From the NCBI RefSeq assembly GCF_001457815.1, contig NZ_LN898221.1:763053-827052 (forward strand): DNA of 64,000 bases, in the 5' to 3' direction. Position numbers and translations under genes: made by a program. This stretch comes from Vitreoscilla massiliensis (lineage in GTDB: Bacteria; Pseudomonadota; Gammaproteobacteria; Burkholderiales; Neisseriaceae). Numbering within the stretch: position 1 is the stretch's first letter; every line of letters starts with the position of its first letter. Below, one piece after another: positions 8,992-17,604 of the stretch. The notes under the pieces were generated by a model. That model was not told where the DNA came from, made no database searches, and was given only the letters and a program-made list of their open reading frames with translations.

Positions 8992-9480
8992 ATGAATGCA
9001 TTGAAACTGACCCAAAGCGGTTTTCTGGCTTTGGCCTTGGCCAGCAGCAGCAGCATGGTGTTTGCCAAAGACACGCCGCAGCAAGTGATACAAGACTATA
9101 TGGCGGCGTGGAATGAACACAATCCCGACAAAGCGGCCACGTATTTGGCCGATGATGCGGTGTTTTACGACGTCACCGTTGGCACGCCACAGCAAGGCAA
9201 AATCGCCGCGCGCGACAATGTGATGCGGGTGTTCATCGGCGCGGTGCCAGATTTGAAATGGGAAATGACCAGCAAGCCCATTATTGGCAAAGACGGCAAT
9301 ATTGCGTTTCAATGGAAATTTACTGGTCGCAATACTGGCGCTTGGGGCGCAGACACGCCGGCCACTGGCAAGAGCTTGAGCTTTGAAGGCGTGAGCTTTA
9401 TCCGCATGCACGGCGACAAAATCGTCTACCAAGGCGATTATTACGATGCCTTGAATTTCAACAAGCAATTGGGTTGGTAA
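8992..9480 (+). CDS. Secreted SnoaL-like (NTF2-fold) protein
   Basis: This 162-residue protein starts with a signal peptide (MNALKLTQSGFLALALASSSSMVFA, cleavage before KDTP) and so is likely periplasmic. The rest is a single SnoaL-like NTF2-fold domain: a helical start (QQVIQDYMAAWNEHNPDKAATYLADDAVFYD) followed by strands ending in GVSFIRMHGDKIVYQGDYYDAL, the usual family signature. Members include polyketide cyclases and many small-molecule binding or isomerase-like proteins, so no reaction can be given. AAGGA lies before ATG 8992. It follows the dehydrogenase in the same direction. One alternative is a periplasmic binding protein for the same amine or aldehyde. Confidence 0.82.
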   Translation: MNALKLTQSGFLALALASSSSMVFAKDTPQQVIQDYMAAWNEHNPDKAATYLADDAVFYDVTVGTPQQGKIAARDNVMRVFIGAVPDLKWEMTSKPIIGKDGNIAFQWKFTGRNTGAWGADTPATGKSLSFEGVSFIRMHGDKIVYQGDYYDALNFNKQLGW

Positions 9481-9601
9481 GGCGGTATTGCGGTGTGGGT
9501 GTTCGCAAGCGACTCCACCGCCGCAAGCGGCCTGTAAACATGCCCTCAATCAAAACATGCTGGCGCTCAGTCACAACGAATATTGTTCAATCCAAATCGA
9601 A

Positions 9602-9631
9602 TTGGGAAGGCGGGGTTAATTGCTTTATAAT
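9602..9631 (+). promoter_or_regulatory. Promoter of the GntR regulator gene
   Basis: TTGGGA (9602-9607) and TATAAT (9626-9631) are 18 bases apart, about 90 bases before the regulator start. The -10 is a perfect consensus match and the -35 is weak. Confidence 0.5.
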
Positions 9632-9721
9632 CATTCACACCCAAACGCCTGTCAGCCTGTTGCTGCGCGGTATTGGGCCCCATCATTTCCACATTAAGCA
9701 TTGTTGAAGGCCACCGACTCC

Positions 9722-10447
9722 ATGATCACCCACTCCGTTATTTTCGCCCCTTTGGGTCAAGCGACCCGCTCTGAACAAGTGGTGGACAGGCTTAGCAATG
9801 CCATTGTGACGGGTTTATTGGAAGCGAATGAACAATTGCCGAATGAAGCGGAGTTGGCCAAATTGATGGGCGTGTCGCACATCACCATACGCGAAGCCTT
9901 AAACACCCTCAGAAACAAAAACCTCATTCACACCGTGCGCGGTCGCAATGGCGGCAGTTTTGTGTGTGAAGTGCCCAAAGACAAATTGCGCGCCGAGCAC
10001 CCGCTGCGCGACATCAGCAGTGCGTTTTTGGCCGACTTGGGCGAAATGCACGCCGCCATCCTCAGCCACAGCACCAAGCTCGCCAGCGAGCGCTCTACCC
10101 GCAGCGATTTGGACAAGCTGGCCGAATTCATCGAGGTGTTTGCCCAGGCGCAAACGCCAGAAACGCGCGCGCAAGCCGACATGCGCTGCTTGCTCACCAT
10201 CGCCGCCAATGCGCAATCGGCGCGTTTGGCCAATATGGAATTGGCCATCCAAGCCGAATGGGCATCGTTGGTGGCGATGATCTACACCCACGCTTTGCAT
10301 GCTCAAGTCTTGCAACACTACCGCGATTTACAGGCCGCTTTTAACGCTCACGACAGCGTTTTGGCCGCCGACATTGCCAATCGCATGTTGCAAACCTTGA
10401 CCGATGCGCTGATTGCCTCTAAATTTTCCTACGACCAAAATCAATAA
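9722..10447 (+). CDS. GntR-family regulator, FadR/FCD type
   Basis: This is a 241-residue transcription factor. Residues about 12-75 form the winged helix of GntR proteins (VVDRLSNAIVTGLLEANEQLPNEAELAKLMGVSHITIREALNTLRNKNLI, then TVRGRNGGSFV). The remainder is an all-helical effector domain of the FCD kind. ATG 9722 was chosen; an in-frame TTG at 9701 is possible and neither has a strong ribosome site. The uptake word is in frame near residue 203 (RDLQAAF). It sits between the dehydrogenase block and the Cache protein, and probably controls this block in response to an amine or acid metabolite. The palindrome at 7406-7423 is a candidate target. Confidence 0.87.
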   Translation: MITHSVIFAPLGQATRSEQVVDRLSNAIVTGLLEANEQLPNEAELAKLMGVSHITIREALNTLRNKNLIHTVRGRNGGSFVCEVPKDKLRAEHPLRDISSAFLADLGEMHAAILSHSTKLASERSTRSDLDKLAEFIEVFAQAQTPETRAQADMRCLLTIAANAQSARLANMELAIQAEWASLVAMIYTHALHAQVLQHYRDLQAAFNAHDSVLAADIANRMLQTLTDALIASKFSYDQNQ

Positions 10448-10504
10448 GACCCGCCACACGGGTCACCGCAACCAACCTTGCCCTCCAATTAGGTAATGAT
10501 TTGT

Positions 10505-11215
10505 ATGCAAACGAACGAGAAAACCGAGAAACTGCTGCAGCAAATGCATGACATCATGGATTCCATCGCTGCGGCCACGCGCCAATTGGCGGCGGAGTTG
10601 TCACAAGTGTGCAGCGACCATCTGCACACAGACAGCGAAGACAGCTTGCTGTTGACGCCGCAAATTCGCAGCGTGTTTCAAAGCCACATTCAAACCATCT
10701 TGAAGCAAAACCCGTATTGCACCGGCGCCGGTTTTGCCAGCCACATCCACATGAAAAGCAAAGACCACGATTATTGGATGCTGGAATGGTGGCTCAAAGA
10801 CAATAATGACATCAAACAAGCCCTGTTTGAGCTCGACCAAGGCACGCAACAGCGGCTGGATTTTCGCACGTTTGAATGGTTTCACAAGACCCACCAACAC
10901 GACGCTACCTACATCCACGGCCCGTATGTCGACTATATTTGCAATACCGATTACACCATTACCTCGGCGCATGCGGTCAGCGTCAACGGCCAATTCGTCG
11001 GTGTGGCCGTCATTGACATTTTGGTGGCCAAACTGGAGCAATTCATTGCGCCGTATTTGGGCGCAGATGCGCCCAAAGTCTTGCTCACCAACCAAGAAAA
11101 CCGCGTCATCATCTCCAACGTGCCGCAAATTCGCATTGGCTCGATTTACCATGATGGCCAGCAACGCAGCGCCGTGGCCACCATCGCCGAGCATTTCAAG
11201 CTCTACGAACTGTAA
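10505..11215 (+). CDS. Stand-alone Cache (PDC) sensor-domain protein
   Basis: This is a protein of about 236 residues made of a single double-Cache-like sensor domain, with no transmembrane helices, HAMP, kinase or methyl-accepting part. An N-terminal helix is followed by the membrane-distal pocket region, with LDFRTFEWF and GPYVDYICNTDYTITSAHAVSVNGQFVGVAVIDIL. The Y-D-x(n)-T-I-T-S-A and GVAxxDI elements match amino-acid and amine binding dCache domains. With no signal peptide it should be cytoplasmic, which is unusual for this fold. ATG 10496 in frame is an alternative start. It directly follows the GntR gene and could be an amine binding partner or co-sensor for it (inference). Confidence 0.75.
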   Translation: MQTNEKTEKLLQQMHDIMDSIAAATRQLAAELSQVCSDHLHTDSEDSLLLTPQIRSVFQSHIQTILKQNPYCTGAGFASHIHMKSKDHDYWMLEWWLKDNNDIKQALFELDQGTQQRLDFRTFEWFHKTHQHDATYIHGPYVDYICNTDYTITSAHAVSVNGQFVGVAVIDILVAKLEQFIAPYLGADAPKVLLTNQENRVIISNVPQIRIGSIYHDGQQRSAVATIAEHFKLYEL

Positions 11216-11364
11216 AGCCTGACAAGCGGCACGCAATGCTGTTAGGGCTTAGTATCAGCAAGATAAGGCGCGAAGTGATGGCGGTATGGGCGGTATAGAA
11301 TGAGATGTGAAGCCTTACATAACAGCCTGATTATGACCACATCTGACATGACTAAGACTTATTT

Positions 11365-11395
11365 AAGCGGCCTGTAAACGTTTTACAGGCCGCTT
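11365..11395 (+). terminator. Uptake-word hairpin
   Basis: A perfect inverted pair of AAGCGGCCTGTAAA with a three-base loop lies downstream of the Cache gene. The T run is weak (TTCTG). Confidence 0.6.
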
Positions 11396-11432
11396 CTGTC
11401 TGTGCCAGTGGTGCTTGTCGTTAATTGATTAA

Positions 11433-11462
11433 AAAAGGCTTAATCTCACGATTAAGCCTTTT
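11433..11462 (-). terminator. Bidirectional terminator after the APC permease
   Basis: AAAAGGCTTAATC and GATTAAGCCTTTT pair around a TCAC loop and are flanked by A and T runs. It can end the permease transcript on the minus strand and stop read-through from the left. Confidence 0.85.
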
Positions 11463-11495
11463 AATACAATACCAGTTTCAATATCCAGCGACGAT

Positions 11496-13013
11496 TTACT
11501 GGCTATTGCGCTGCGCCCGCATTGCAGCAGCATGGGCGATGGCATCATTTTCTGGCGCATTGGATTTGCCATAAGGCTTGGCCAATAACATGTACAACAA
11601 ACCACTGCCGATCACCACGGCCAAACCAATTAACACTATCCATTGGTCAAAGAAAGACTCGCTGTCCGCTGGCTGCGCCAACAAGTAGATGGCGGTAATG
11701 CCATACGCCAAAGCCAAGGCATTGATGAGCAAACCCCATTTGCCCACCGTCCATTCGCCTGCTGGTTTCCAACCTTTTAAGCGTTGACGCAAGGCGGCAA
11801 ACACCACCATTTGGAAGGAAATATAGATGCCGATGACGGCAAACGCGGTGATGCGCGCCAAATTGTCAGGCTGGAAATACACCCACACGCAGATGAGCAA
11901 AGGCAATAAGCAGCTCACCACCATCGCGTGATCGGGCACACCGTTTTTCGATAATTTAGACATCCACGTGCTTTGTGGCAGCATTTCATCGCGGGCAAAC
12001 GAGAATATCAAGCGGCTCAATGCGGCCTGTAACGACAAGATGCACGTCACCATGGCAATGATGGCGATGAGCACAAAGATTTTACCGCCCATAGGTCCCA
12101 AGGCATCGTTCAAAATCGCCGGAATCGGGTCGGCCACTTCGCCTGACACGATCGCCGCCAAATTCGGCGAAGCCAATAAATAGCCCAATATCGACACCAA
12201 GGCCGATACCGCGCCAAACACAATGCTCAAAATCATTGCCACCGGAATTTGTCGGCTTGGGTTTTTCACCTCTTCGGCCACATTACCGCAGGCTTCAAAG
12301 CCGAAAAACATAAACAGACCGATTAAAGAGGCAGTTATGAAAGCGGTGATGTAAGAACCATTGCTGGCGACCACGCCCATGCTGTCAAAAATCACCGAAA
12401 AAGGCTGGGCACGGTGGAAAATCAACAGGTAAATGCCCAAGGCGATGACGCTGACGATTTCACACCAAAAGCCAACACGCGCCACGCGTGCCAAGTTTTT
12501 GGTGCCCGACATGTTCACCACCAAACACAGGATTAACAAGATGACCGAGGTAATCAAACCATTGATGGCATTGGCCTCATAGCCCAATAAAGACGCCACA
12601 AACGTGGCCGAATACTCCGCCACCGAAGTCACGGTCACCACCAGTGCCCACAAATACACCCACGCCGCCATCCATGCGTATTTGCGTCCCCACAAACGAC
12701 GTGCCCACGGATACAGGCCGCCGGTAATCGGGTATTGCGATGCGGTTTCACCAAACACCACCGCCACCAACAATTGGCCACAAGCGGCAATGACAATCCA
12801 CCAAAATGCTGGTGGGCCGGCCAAGGTAATGGCCAAGGCAAACAAGGAATACACCGCGGTTAACGGTGACAAATAGGTAAAGCCCAATGAAAAATTGGAA
12901 ATCAAACCGATGGAGCGCTCAAATTGCGTCGCCTTGCCATCGACCACGTGCGCCAAATGCTTGGCCTCCTCTGCTGCGTGGTGCAACTCTTCTTTGACAG
13001 AATGTTCCTTCAT
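11496..13013 (-). CDS. APC-family amino acid/amine permease
   Basis: This is a 505-residue inner-membrane protein with about 12 transmembrane helices. The first helix pair (SLGFTYLSPLTAVYSLFALAITLAGP) and the block YPITGGLYPWARRLWG are typical of the amino acid/polyamine/organocation superfamily. GFEACGNVAEEVKNPSRQIP is the conserved loop after helix 6. AGGAG at 13020-13024 supports ATG 13013 over an upstream in-frame start. It converges on the dehydrogenase-GntR-Cache block. The family and the context suggest uptake of GABA, putrescine or a related amine, but the substrate is inferred. The N-terminal 30 residues are charged and helical. Confidence 0.87.
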   Translation of the reverse strand: MKEHSVKEELHHAAEEAKHLAHVVDGKATQFERSIGLISNFSLGFTYLSPLTAVYSLFALAITLAGPPAFWWIVIAACGQLLVAVVFGETASQYPITGGLYPWARRLWGRKYAWMAAWVYLWALVVTVTSVAEYSATFVASLLGYEANAINGLITSVILLILCLVVNMSGTKNLARVARVGFWCEIVSVIALGIYLLIFHRAQPFSVIFDSMGVVASNGSYITAFITASLIGLFMFFGFEACGNVAEEVKNPSRQIPVAMILSIVFGAVSALVSILGYLLASPNLAAIVSGEVADPIPAILNDALGPMGGKIFVLIAIIAMVTCILSLQAALSRLIFSFARDEMLPQSTWMSKLSKNGVPDHAMVVSCLLPLLICVWVYFQPDNLARITAFAVIGIYISFQMVVFAALRQRLKGWKPAGEWTVGKWGLLINALALAYGITAIYLLAQPADSESFFDQWIVLIGLAVVIGSGLLYMLLAKPYGKSNAPENDAIAHAAAMRAQRNSQ

Positions 13014-13516
13014 AATCAACTCCTGCTGCTTTTTGTGTGTGATAGAGAGATGAAGCGGGCCATTTAGGCGACGCGCCGGTAGGCACAAGCGCCGCGTGGG
13101 TCAAAAATCATGTTTTCTCCTTAGTAGTCATCGTTATTTCTTATCTGAATGTAAGAATGTGTAATTTATAAATCATATTACATTATATGTATATTATTTT
13201 TTCTCTGTGCAGTGATGAATTCCGAGCAAACCATTGAAATCATGAAGTATTATTTAGACGCAACAGAAATGCCGCGATATGAGTATCAAGAATGTGGGCT
13301 GTTTCAGCCCTGAGATGTGTTGATTACCAAAGCGAATGCCAGTGCCAATTCAACGTAAACAGTGAGAAAGACGAAGTCACACAGATAGCTGCCCTGCCAT
13401 AGCAATGACAACACTGTCCGCATTGCACTCAAGGCTGTGTTCTCTACCGCTAAACTCAAGCTCTTAATAAGAACAAGCAGTGATTTTAATAAGTTCATAT
13501 GTTTTGCAAACACGCA
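13014..13516. other. Intergenic region upstream of the permease
   Basis: The first part (13150-13200) is very AT-rich and contains ACAT-TAT-ATGT, which resembles the AT-rich palindrome before the aldehyde dehydrogenase (both share TTATATGT). It is where the permease promoter should be. Between 13250 and 13516 I see no supported gene; a 60-odd residue hydrophobic frame on the minus strand has no ribosome site. Confidence 0.5.
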
Positions 13517-13562
13517 AAAGCGGCCTGTAAACCTCAAGATTTGAGTTTACAGGCCGCTTTTA
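13517..13562 (-). terminator. Uptake-word hairpin after the AhpD-like gene
   Basis: AAAAGCGGCCTGTAAAC and its reverse complement pair, and an inner CTCAA/TTGAG stem extends the hairpin. It ends the minus-strand rhodanese-AhpD unit. Confidence 0.75.
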
Positions 13563-13577
13563 ATACCGACAAATCAA

Positions 13578-13916
13578 CTAGGCTGCAGTAAATTCTTTGT
13601 AAGCTGCGATGGCGTTGGCCGCGTACATCAGAGATGGACCACCACCCATGTACACCGCTACCGACATCAATTCGTGCAATTCTTCTGCCGTCATGCCCAT
13701 TTTTACCAAGGCTTTGACGTGAAAGCCGATGCAACCGTCACAGCGGTTGGCCACACCAATGGCCAAGGCAATCAACTCTTTGGTTTTTTCATCAATGGCG
13801 CCGCCCTTCATGGCGCTGGAAGACAACTGGCCAAAGCCTTTCATCACTTCAGGCTCACCCGCACGCAAGTCCATCAGGTTTTTGGAAATGTTTTGTGTTA
13901 ACTCGATGTAACTCAT
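13578..13916 (-). CDS. Carboxymuconolactone decarboxylase / AhpD-like protein
   Basis: This 112-residue all-helical protein belongs to the CMD/AhpD family. The redox motif is CDGCIGFHVKALVKMGMT, a CxxC followed by His, as in AhpD-type alkylhydroperoxidases. Such proteins form oligomers and reduce peroxides or act as thiol reductants. AGGA lies 7 bases before ATG 13916. It is 30 bases downstream of the rhodanese gene on the same strand, so the two probably share an mRNA. A role in handling reactive sulfur or peroxides is the natural reading. The genuine reductant partner is not in this window. Confidence 0.9.
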   Translation of the reverse strand: MSYIELTQNISKNLMDLRAGEPEVMKGFGQLSSSAMKGGAIDEKTKELIALAIGVANRCDGCIGFHVKALVKMGMTAEELHELMSVAVYMGGGPSLMYAANAIAAYKEFTAA

Positions 13917-13946
13917 GTTCAGTCCTTTTACTTGTTTATTTACCAT

Positions 13947-14489
13947 TTACAAACTACAAGAAGTGCCACTGTGGCCGCTGTTTTTGTTCCACGGCATCTT
14001 CATCAACAACACCGCCATGCCACAAAAACCGGTGATGCCGGCAAACATCAAGCCGGCGCCGACAAAACCTGCCAATAAGAAAAAGCCACTGTGGACGAAA
14101 TAGCCCAACACCACGCCCAGCACAATTAAGGCGCCGGCAACGATTTGCACTTGGCGCATCAATGGCAAGGGTTCAGACGTGTCTTTTACTACCGCACCAC
14201 CGCTTTTTTTCCAAGCATTGAGGCCGCCTGTCAGCAATAAGGCTTGTTCTGCACCGGTGCTGGCTGCCAATTGCTCGGCGCTGCTTTGGGTGCGCATGCC
14301 TGACAAGCAGGTGAATATCACTTGCTGATTGCGCAAATCGTGTTGCGCCAATTCAGCCACGCTGATGTTTTCCGAACCGGTAATGTGTTCACGACGGTAT
14401 TCGTCGGCGGAACGGATGTCGATGATGCGATAGCCTTGCGCCAACATCTGTTTCACTTCGGTGGCGCTGAGCATGCGGGGTGCGCTCAT
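13947..14489 (-). CDS. Rhodanese domain fused to DUF2892 membrane domain
   Basis: This is a 180-residue protein. Residues about 8-105 form a rhodanese domain with IIDIRSADEYRREHI and the catalytic loop cysteine in FTCLSGMRT. Residues about 112-165 contain two hydrophobic helices (VQIVAGALIVLGVVLGYFV and GFFLLAGFVGAGLMFAGITGFCGMAVLL), the DUF2892 membrane part. The layout is that of YgaP-type membrane rhodaneses, which move sulfane sulfur. The C-terminus ends HSGTSCSL with an extra cysteine. AGGA precedes ATG 14489. The palindrome at 14564-14577 lies 75 bases upstream. It forms a unit with the AhpD-like gene. Confidence 0.92.
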   Translation of the reverse strand: MSAPRMLSATEVKQMLAQGYRIIDIRSADEYRREHITGSENISVAELAQHDLRNQQVIFTCLSGMRTQSSAEQLAASTGAEQALLLTGGLNAWKKSGGAVVKDTSEPLPLMRQVQIVAGALIVLGVVLGYFVHSGFFLLAGFVGAGLMFAGITGFCGMAVLLMKMPWNKNSGHSGTSCSL

Positions 14490-14563
14490 GGGGAGTCCTT
14501 TCTGTCATCGCCACCCAAAGAAAGATAGTGGAGATGGTGTTATTTAATTTAGATGTTTGTATA

Positions 14564-14577
14564 TTAGATATATCTAA
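14564..14577. promoter_or_regulatory. Perfect AT-rich palindrome, candidate operator of the rhodanese unit
   Basis: TTAGATATATCTAA is a perfect 14-base palindrome about 75 bases before the rhodanese start. A related half-site, ATTTAGATG, lies at 14547-14555. Membrane rhodanese genes elsewhere are often controlled by ArsR-type sulfur sensors binding AT-rich palindromes; no such regulator is encoded nearby. Confidence 0.5.
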
Positions 14578-14750
14578 ATTATAAGTCAAATTTGTTTACC
14601 TATCTTCAAACTTCTGCGCGGGTTTTTATCACTCATAGCGGCCTGTAAGCCTGATCAATCAGTGTTCAGTGTCTGCTTTCGCCATCAACACCATGGCAAC
14701 AATCCCCATGCTGGGCTACACTGTGTTGTCATTGTTTACCGAGACCAGCC

Positions 14751-15752
14751 ATGGGCACTGTTCATCTGTGTGAATTGCCACCGCAAATCCCCACCCGCGC
14801 GGTCTTGCATCCGAATACAGCGCGCAACCACCATTATATTGCCCAAACCGAGCAGCGTTTGTACGCGTTCAATCCTGAGGTCAACGCCAACAATCAAAAC
14901 GTCTACCGCCACGCCAAGGCGGCGCAATGGGTGCACGGCAGCCGCGGTCAAAGCGTCAACATCGACCACAATTTGTCGGCGCAAGACTTGTATACCTTGG
15001 CCGAACTCAGAGATGGGCAGCAATACAATCTGGAGCCGTGGTGTGTGCGCTATGAAGGCCGCTATGAAGTCGATGCCGAGGCCTTGCGCAGCTTGTCTGT
15101 GGGCACGCAAGTGTTGCCTGAGACGGTGGTGCGGGTGTTGAAACTGAAATGGCTGAGCCTGCTGCGCAATCCTTACAATGCGCAACACTTTATGCTGCGC
15201 CATTTGAGTGCGGCATGGCAGCACGGCTTGGCGCAGTTTGCGCAAGAATTGCAACCGCACCTGCACGAGCGCGATGACCGAGCGCGCTTTCGCTTGGCCA
15301 AGCAATTCGGCTTTACCGATAGCGCCTATGTATCGTGGTTAAGCTTTTTGTATGCCTTGCTCAGCGATGCCGTTGCCCAGCCGTCATGGCTGGAGCGCCT
15401 CACCGATTTGCTCATCCGCCACCCTGCTGTGCGCATCGAATTGTTCCAAGACCGTGAGCACGCTTACCACACCGTGTTTGCCGATACCGGTTTTGCCTTA
15501 CAGGCCGCTGCTACAGGTCTGAGCATCGGTTTTGGCACAGACAGCCACCATTGGTTAATATGCCACATCCCTGAGGCGCATTGGCAAAACTTGGCGCAGT
15601 GTTTGTGTGAGCCCGCGCCTGCGGTGGGCGAGCAAAGCCTGCACGTGTTCGCGGCCGATGCCAGCCAAGCGCAGTTATTCAATGAGTTGATGTACAAAAA
15701 TGCCGAACAATATGTGTATGCGCAAGTGGAAGCTGGCGCACGCATCACTTAA
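14751..15752 (+). CDS. Hypothetical protein
   Basis: This 333-residue protein is not one I recognise. It starts MGTVHLCELPPQIPTRAVLHPN at ATG 14751. It has no signal peptide or membrane segment. The middle (about residues 140-230) is rich in Leu, Ala, His and Arg and looks helical. The C-terminal 100 residues have several cysteines (LICHIPEAHW, CLCEPAP). An in-frame uptake word encodes LQAAATG near residue 250. Its stop codon shares bases with the next uptake-word pair. Codon use matches the neighbours. It may be cotranscribed with the small gene that follows. Confidence 0.7.
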   Translation: MGTVHLCELPPQIPTRAVLHPNTARNHHYIAQTEQRLYAFNPEVNANNQNVYRHAKAAQWVHGSRGQSVNIDHNLSAQDLYTLAELRDGQQYNLEPWCVRYEGRYEVDAEALRSLSVGTQVLPETVVRVLKLKWLSLLRNPYNAQHFMLRHLSAAWQHGLAQFAQELQPHLHERDDRARFRLAKQFGFTDSAYVSWLSFLYALLSDAVAQPSWLERLTDLLIRHPAVRIELFQDREHAYHTVFADTGFALQAAATGLSIGFGTDSHHWLICHIPEAHWQNLAQCLCEPAPAVGEQSLHVFAADASQAQLFNELMYKNAEQYVYAQVEAGARIT

Positions 15753-15790
15753 AGCGGCCTGTAAACATCTGGCTAGAATTTACAGGCCGC
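15752..15790 (+). repeat. Uptake-word inverted pair overlapping a stop codon
   Basis: AAGCGGCCTGTAAAC begins on the last base of the TAA stop of the preceding gene and faces TTTACAGGCCGC. There is no T run, so termination is uncertain. Confidence 0.7.
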
Positions 15791-15849
15791 ACAGTCGATG
15801 AATTGTGGACTGTGTGAAGCATGAACCTCATGCCCTACACCTATTGCTT

Positions 15850-16221
15850 ATGAACCTGTCTAGTCATTTAAATGCCTATGGAGGGAAGCGCGTGGATTTT
15901 GAGGCCGCATTGACACTGTTGCTGCAAGACTTTGCCCAAGCAAGCAGTCAGCAAAAAACCATTGCATTGCAAGTCTTAGCCGACTTTTTGCCACTGTCGT
16001 CGCCACAGCAACCGCCATGTTCGCAAGCCGTTTTACATGCCTTGCTCGATGCGGCCATCAGCTGTTTTGTGACAGAGCAAGATAACGATATACAAGAAGC
16101 GCTGGCGACGCTGATACGCAATGCCTCGGTTTATGTGGGCGTACTGCCGCGCCAAGACGCCAGACTGTGTGCATGGCTGCAAGCGCAGCAAGATGATGTG
16201 TGGCATGGCTATTTCAGTTAG
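15850..16221 (+). CDS. Small helical hypothetical protein
   Basis: This is a protein of about 123 residues with an uncertain start. ATG 15850 (MNLSSHLNAYGG) is the first good choice; in-frame GTG 15805 would add 15 residues. It is almost entirely helical, with paired-helix repeats (FEAALTLLLQDFAQASSQQKTIALQVLADFLP and AVLHALLDAAISCFV), similar in style to HEAT-like or immunity-type proteins. I do not recognise the family. It lies between two uptake-word pairs and follows another unknown gene. Confidence 0.6.
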   Translation: MNLSSHLNAYGGKRVDFEAALTLLLQDFAQASSQQKTIALQVLADFLPLSSPQQPPCSQAVLHALLDAAISCFVTEQDNDIQEALATLIRNASVYVGVLPRQDARLCAWLQAQQDDVWHGYFS

Positions 16222-16241
16222 ACCCCACACGCAAACATAAC

Positions 16242-16281
16242 AAGCGGCCTGTAAACTCCAAAATGGGTTTACAGGCCGCTT
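16242..16281. terminator. Uptake-word hairpin between convergent genes
   Basis: AAGCGGCCTGTAAAC and GTTTACAGGCCGCTT face each other ten bases apart. The pair sits between a plus-strand and a minus-strand gene and can end both. Confidence 0.75.
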
Positions 16282-16314
16282 CTTATGTACAACGATGCAT
16301 GATGTGCGTTGGCT

Positions 16315-17481
16315 TTAACCCAAACGCCCAGTCGGCACCACTTGATGCGCTTGTTGCCAGCGCGTGCACAGTAAAAACGCCACGCTCAAGCCGACCAAGC
16401 CGTACAGCAAACCATTGCTGCCCAAGGCATGCATCAAGCCATTGCTGATGAGGGGGCCGGTCAAACTGCCCACGCCCCAGACGATGCCGATGGCGGCATT
16501 GGCCGCGACCAAGTCTTGGCCTTCAAAATGGCCGCCGACGCGGATTAAACCCAGTGTGTACAGACCGCCGGCGCTGGCGCCCAATAACAGCAACAACGGC
16601 CACAACAGCATCCCGCCCATCACCCACGGCAATAACAGCAAAAACACGATGAAAAAACGGGCGCAATAGCTGTGCACACGTTTGGCGCCGAAGCGGTCGG
16701 CCAACCAGCCCAACGGCATTTGAAACAGTGCATCACCGATGAACAACACGCTCACCGCCAATACTGCCGCCTGTTCGCTCAAACCGTATTGCAAGCCATA
16801 CAAAGGCAATAAGGCCAACATGGCGGTGTCGAAAAATGCGAAGGTGAAGATTGCCAGTATCACTGCTGGCGCAAACCGGATGACGGCCAATGGTGTCATG
16901 CTGTGTTGGGTATTGTCTTCTCCCAAAGCCATTTCACACTTGCTTGGCAGCAACAAGGCAAAACCGAGCACGTTGCAGGCAAAGGCAATCCACAACGGCC
17001 ACACCGCATTGGAACCGAACCACGCCAAGATGCTGGGGCCGGCCACTTGGCAGATGGTGTACATGGTGGCATACGCAGCGACGCAGCGGCCGCGCCACCT
17101 CGGCGCTGAAATCACATTCACCCATGTCTCACCCAACACCACCAACAAACCACAGCCCACGCCCATCATGAAACGCCATGCCATCAGCCACAGCAAATCA
17201 TCGGTGAACGCAATCGCCAAAATGCTGAGTGCACTCAGACCCGAAGCAAACAACAACAGCCATTTGTTGGCGATGCGTTTGGACAAACGGTGAGCGCACA
17301 CAGACGCCAGCAACATGCCTATGGCCGGCATGGCGGCGGCGATGCCCAACCAATCGCTGGCGACACCGCGCTGACTCAATAACAAACTGACTAAGGGGAT
17401 GGTTAAACCGGTACTCAAACCTACGATGGACACGCTGGCAAATAAGGCCACCATGTCCAAGCTGAGCCAAGACTTCTTCAC
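16315..17481 (-). CDS. MFS transporter
   Basis: This is a 388-residue protein with about 12 hydrophobic helices, the size of a minimal major facilitator. The loop between helices 2 and 3 (CAHRLSKRIANKW) and its counterpart after the midpoint (GWLADRFGAKRVHSYCARFF) are the repeated MFS signatures. RFMMGVGCGLLVVLGETWV matches the helix-4 motif of the YcaD-like group, but the substrate cannot be told. The start is GTG 17481 with a poor ribosome site. It is downstream of, and on the same strand as, the thiL-pgpA-apaG genes, separated by 123 bases with one reverse uptake word. Confidence 0.86.
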   Translation of the reverse strand: MKKSWLSLDMVALFASVSIVGLSTGLTIPLVSLLLSQRGVASDWLGIAAAMPAIGMLLASVCAHRLSKRIANKWLLLFASGLSALSILAIAFTDDLLWLMAWRFMMGVGCGLLVVLGETWVNVISAPRWRGRCVAAYATMYTICQVAGPSILAWFGSNAVWPLWIAFACNVLGFALLLPSKCEMALGEDNTQHSMTPLAVIRFAPAVILAIFTFAFFDTAMLALLPLYGLQYGLSEQAAVLAVSVLFIGDALFQMPLGWLADRFGAKRVHSYCARFFIVFLLLLPWVMGGMLLWPLLLLLGASAGGLYTLGLIRVGGHFEGQDLVAANAAIGIVWGVGSLTGPLISNGLMHALGSNGLLYGLVGLSVAFLLCTRWQQAHQVVPTGRLG

Positions 17482-17604
17482 AAAACACCAACAAACATAT
17501 CTGATAAGAGGCCGATATTATCCCATAGCGGCACTCTATTTACAATTTAATGTTTTAAAAGAAATATTTACAGGCCGCATCAAACATACGACCAGACAAG
17601 ACGC

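Noticed and set aside
13304..13498. Hydrophobic minus-strand frame of about 65-77 residues
   Set aside because: No ribosome site, its upstream end runs into an uptake-word hairpin, and the sequence has no recognisable domain.
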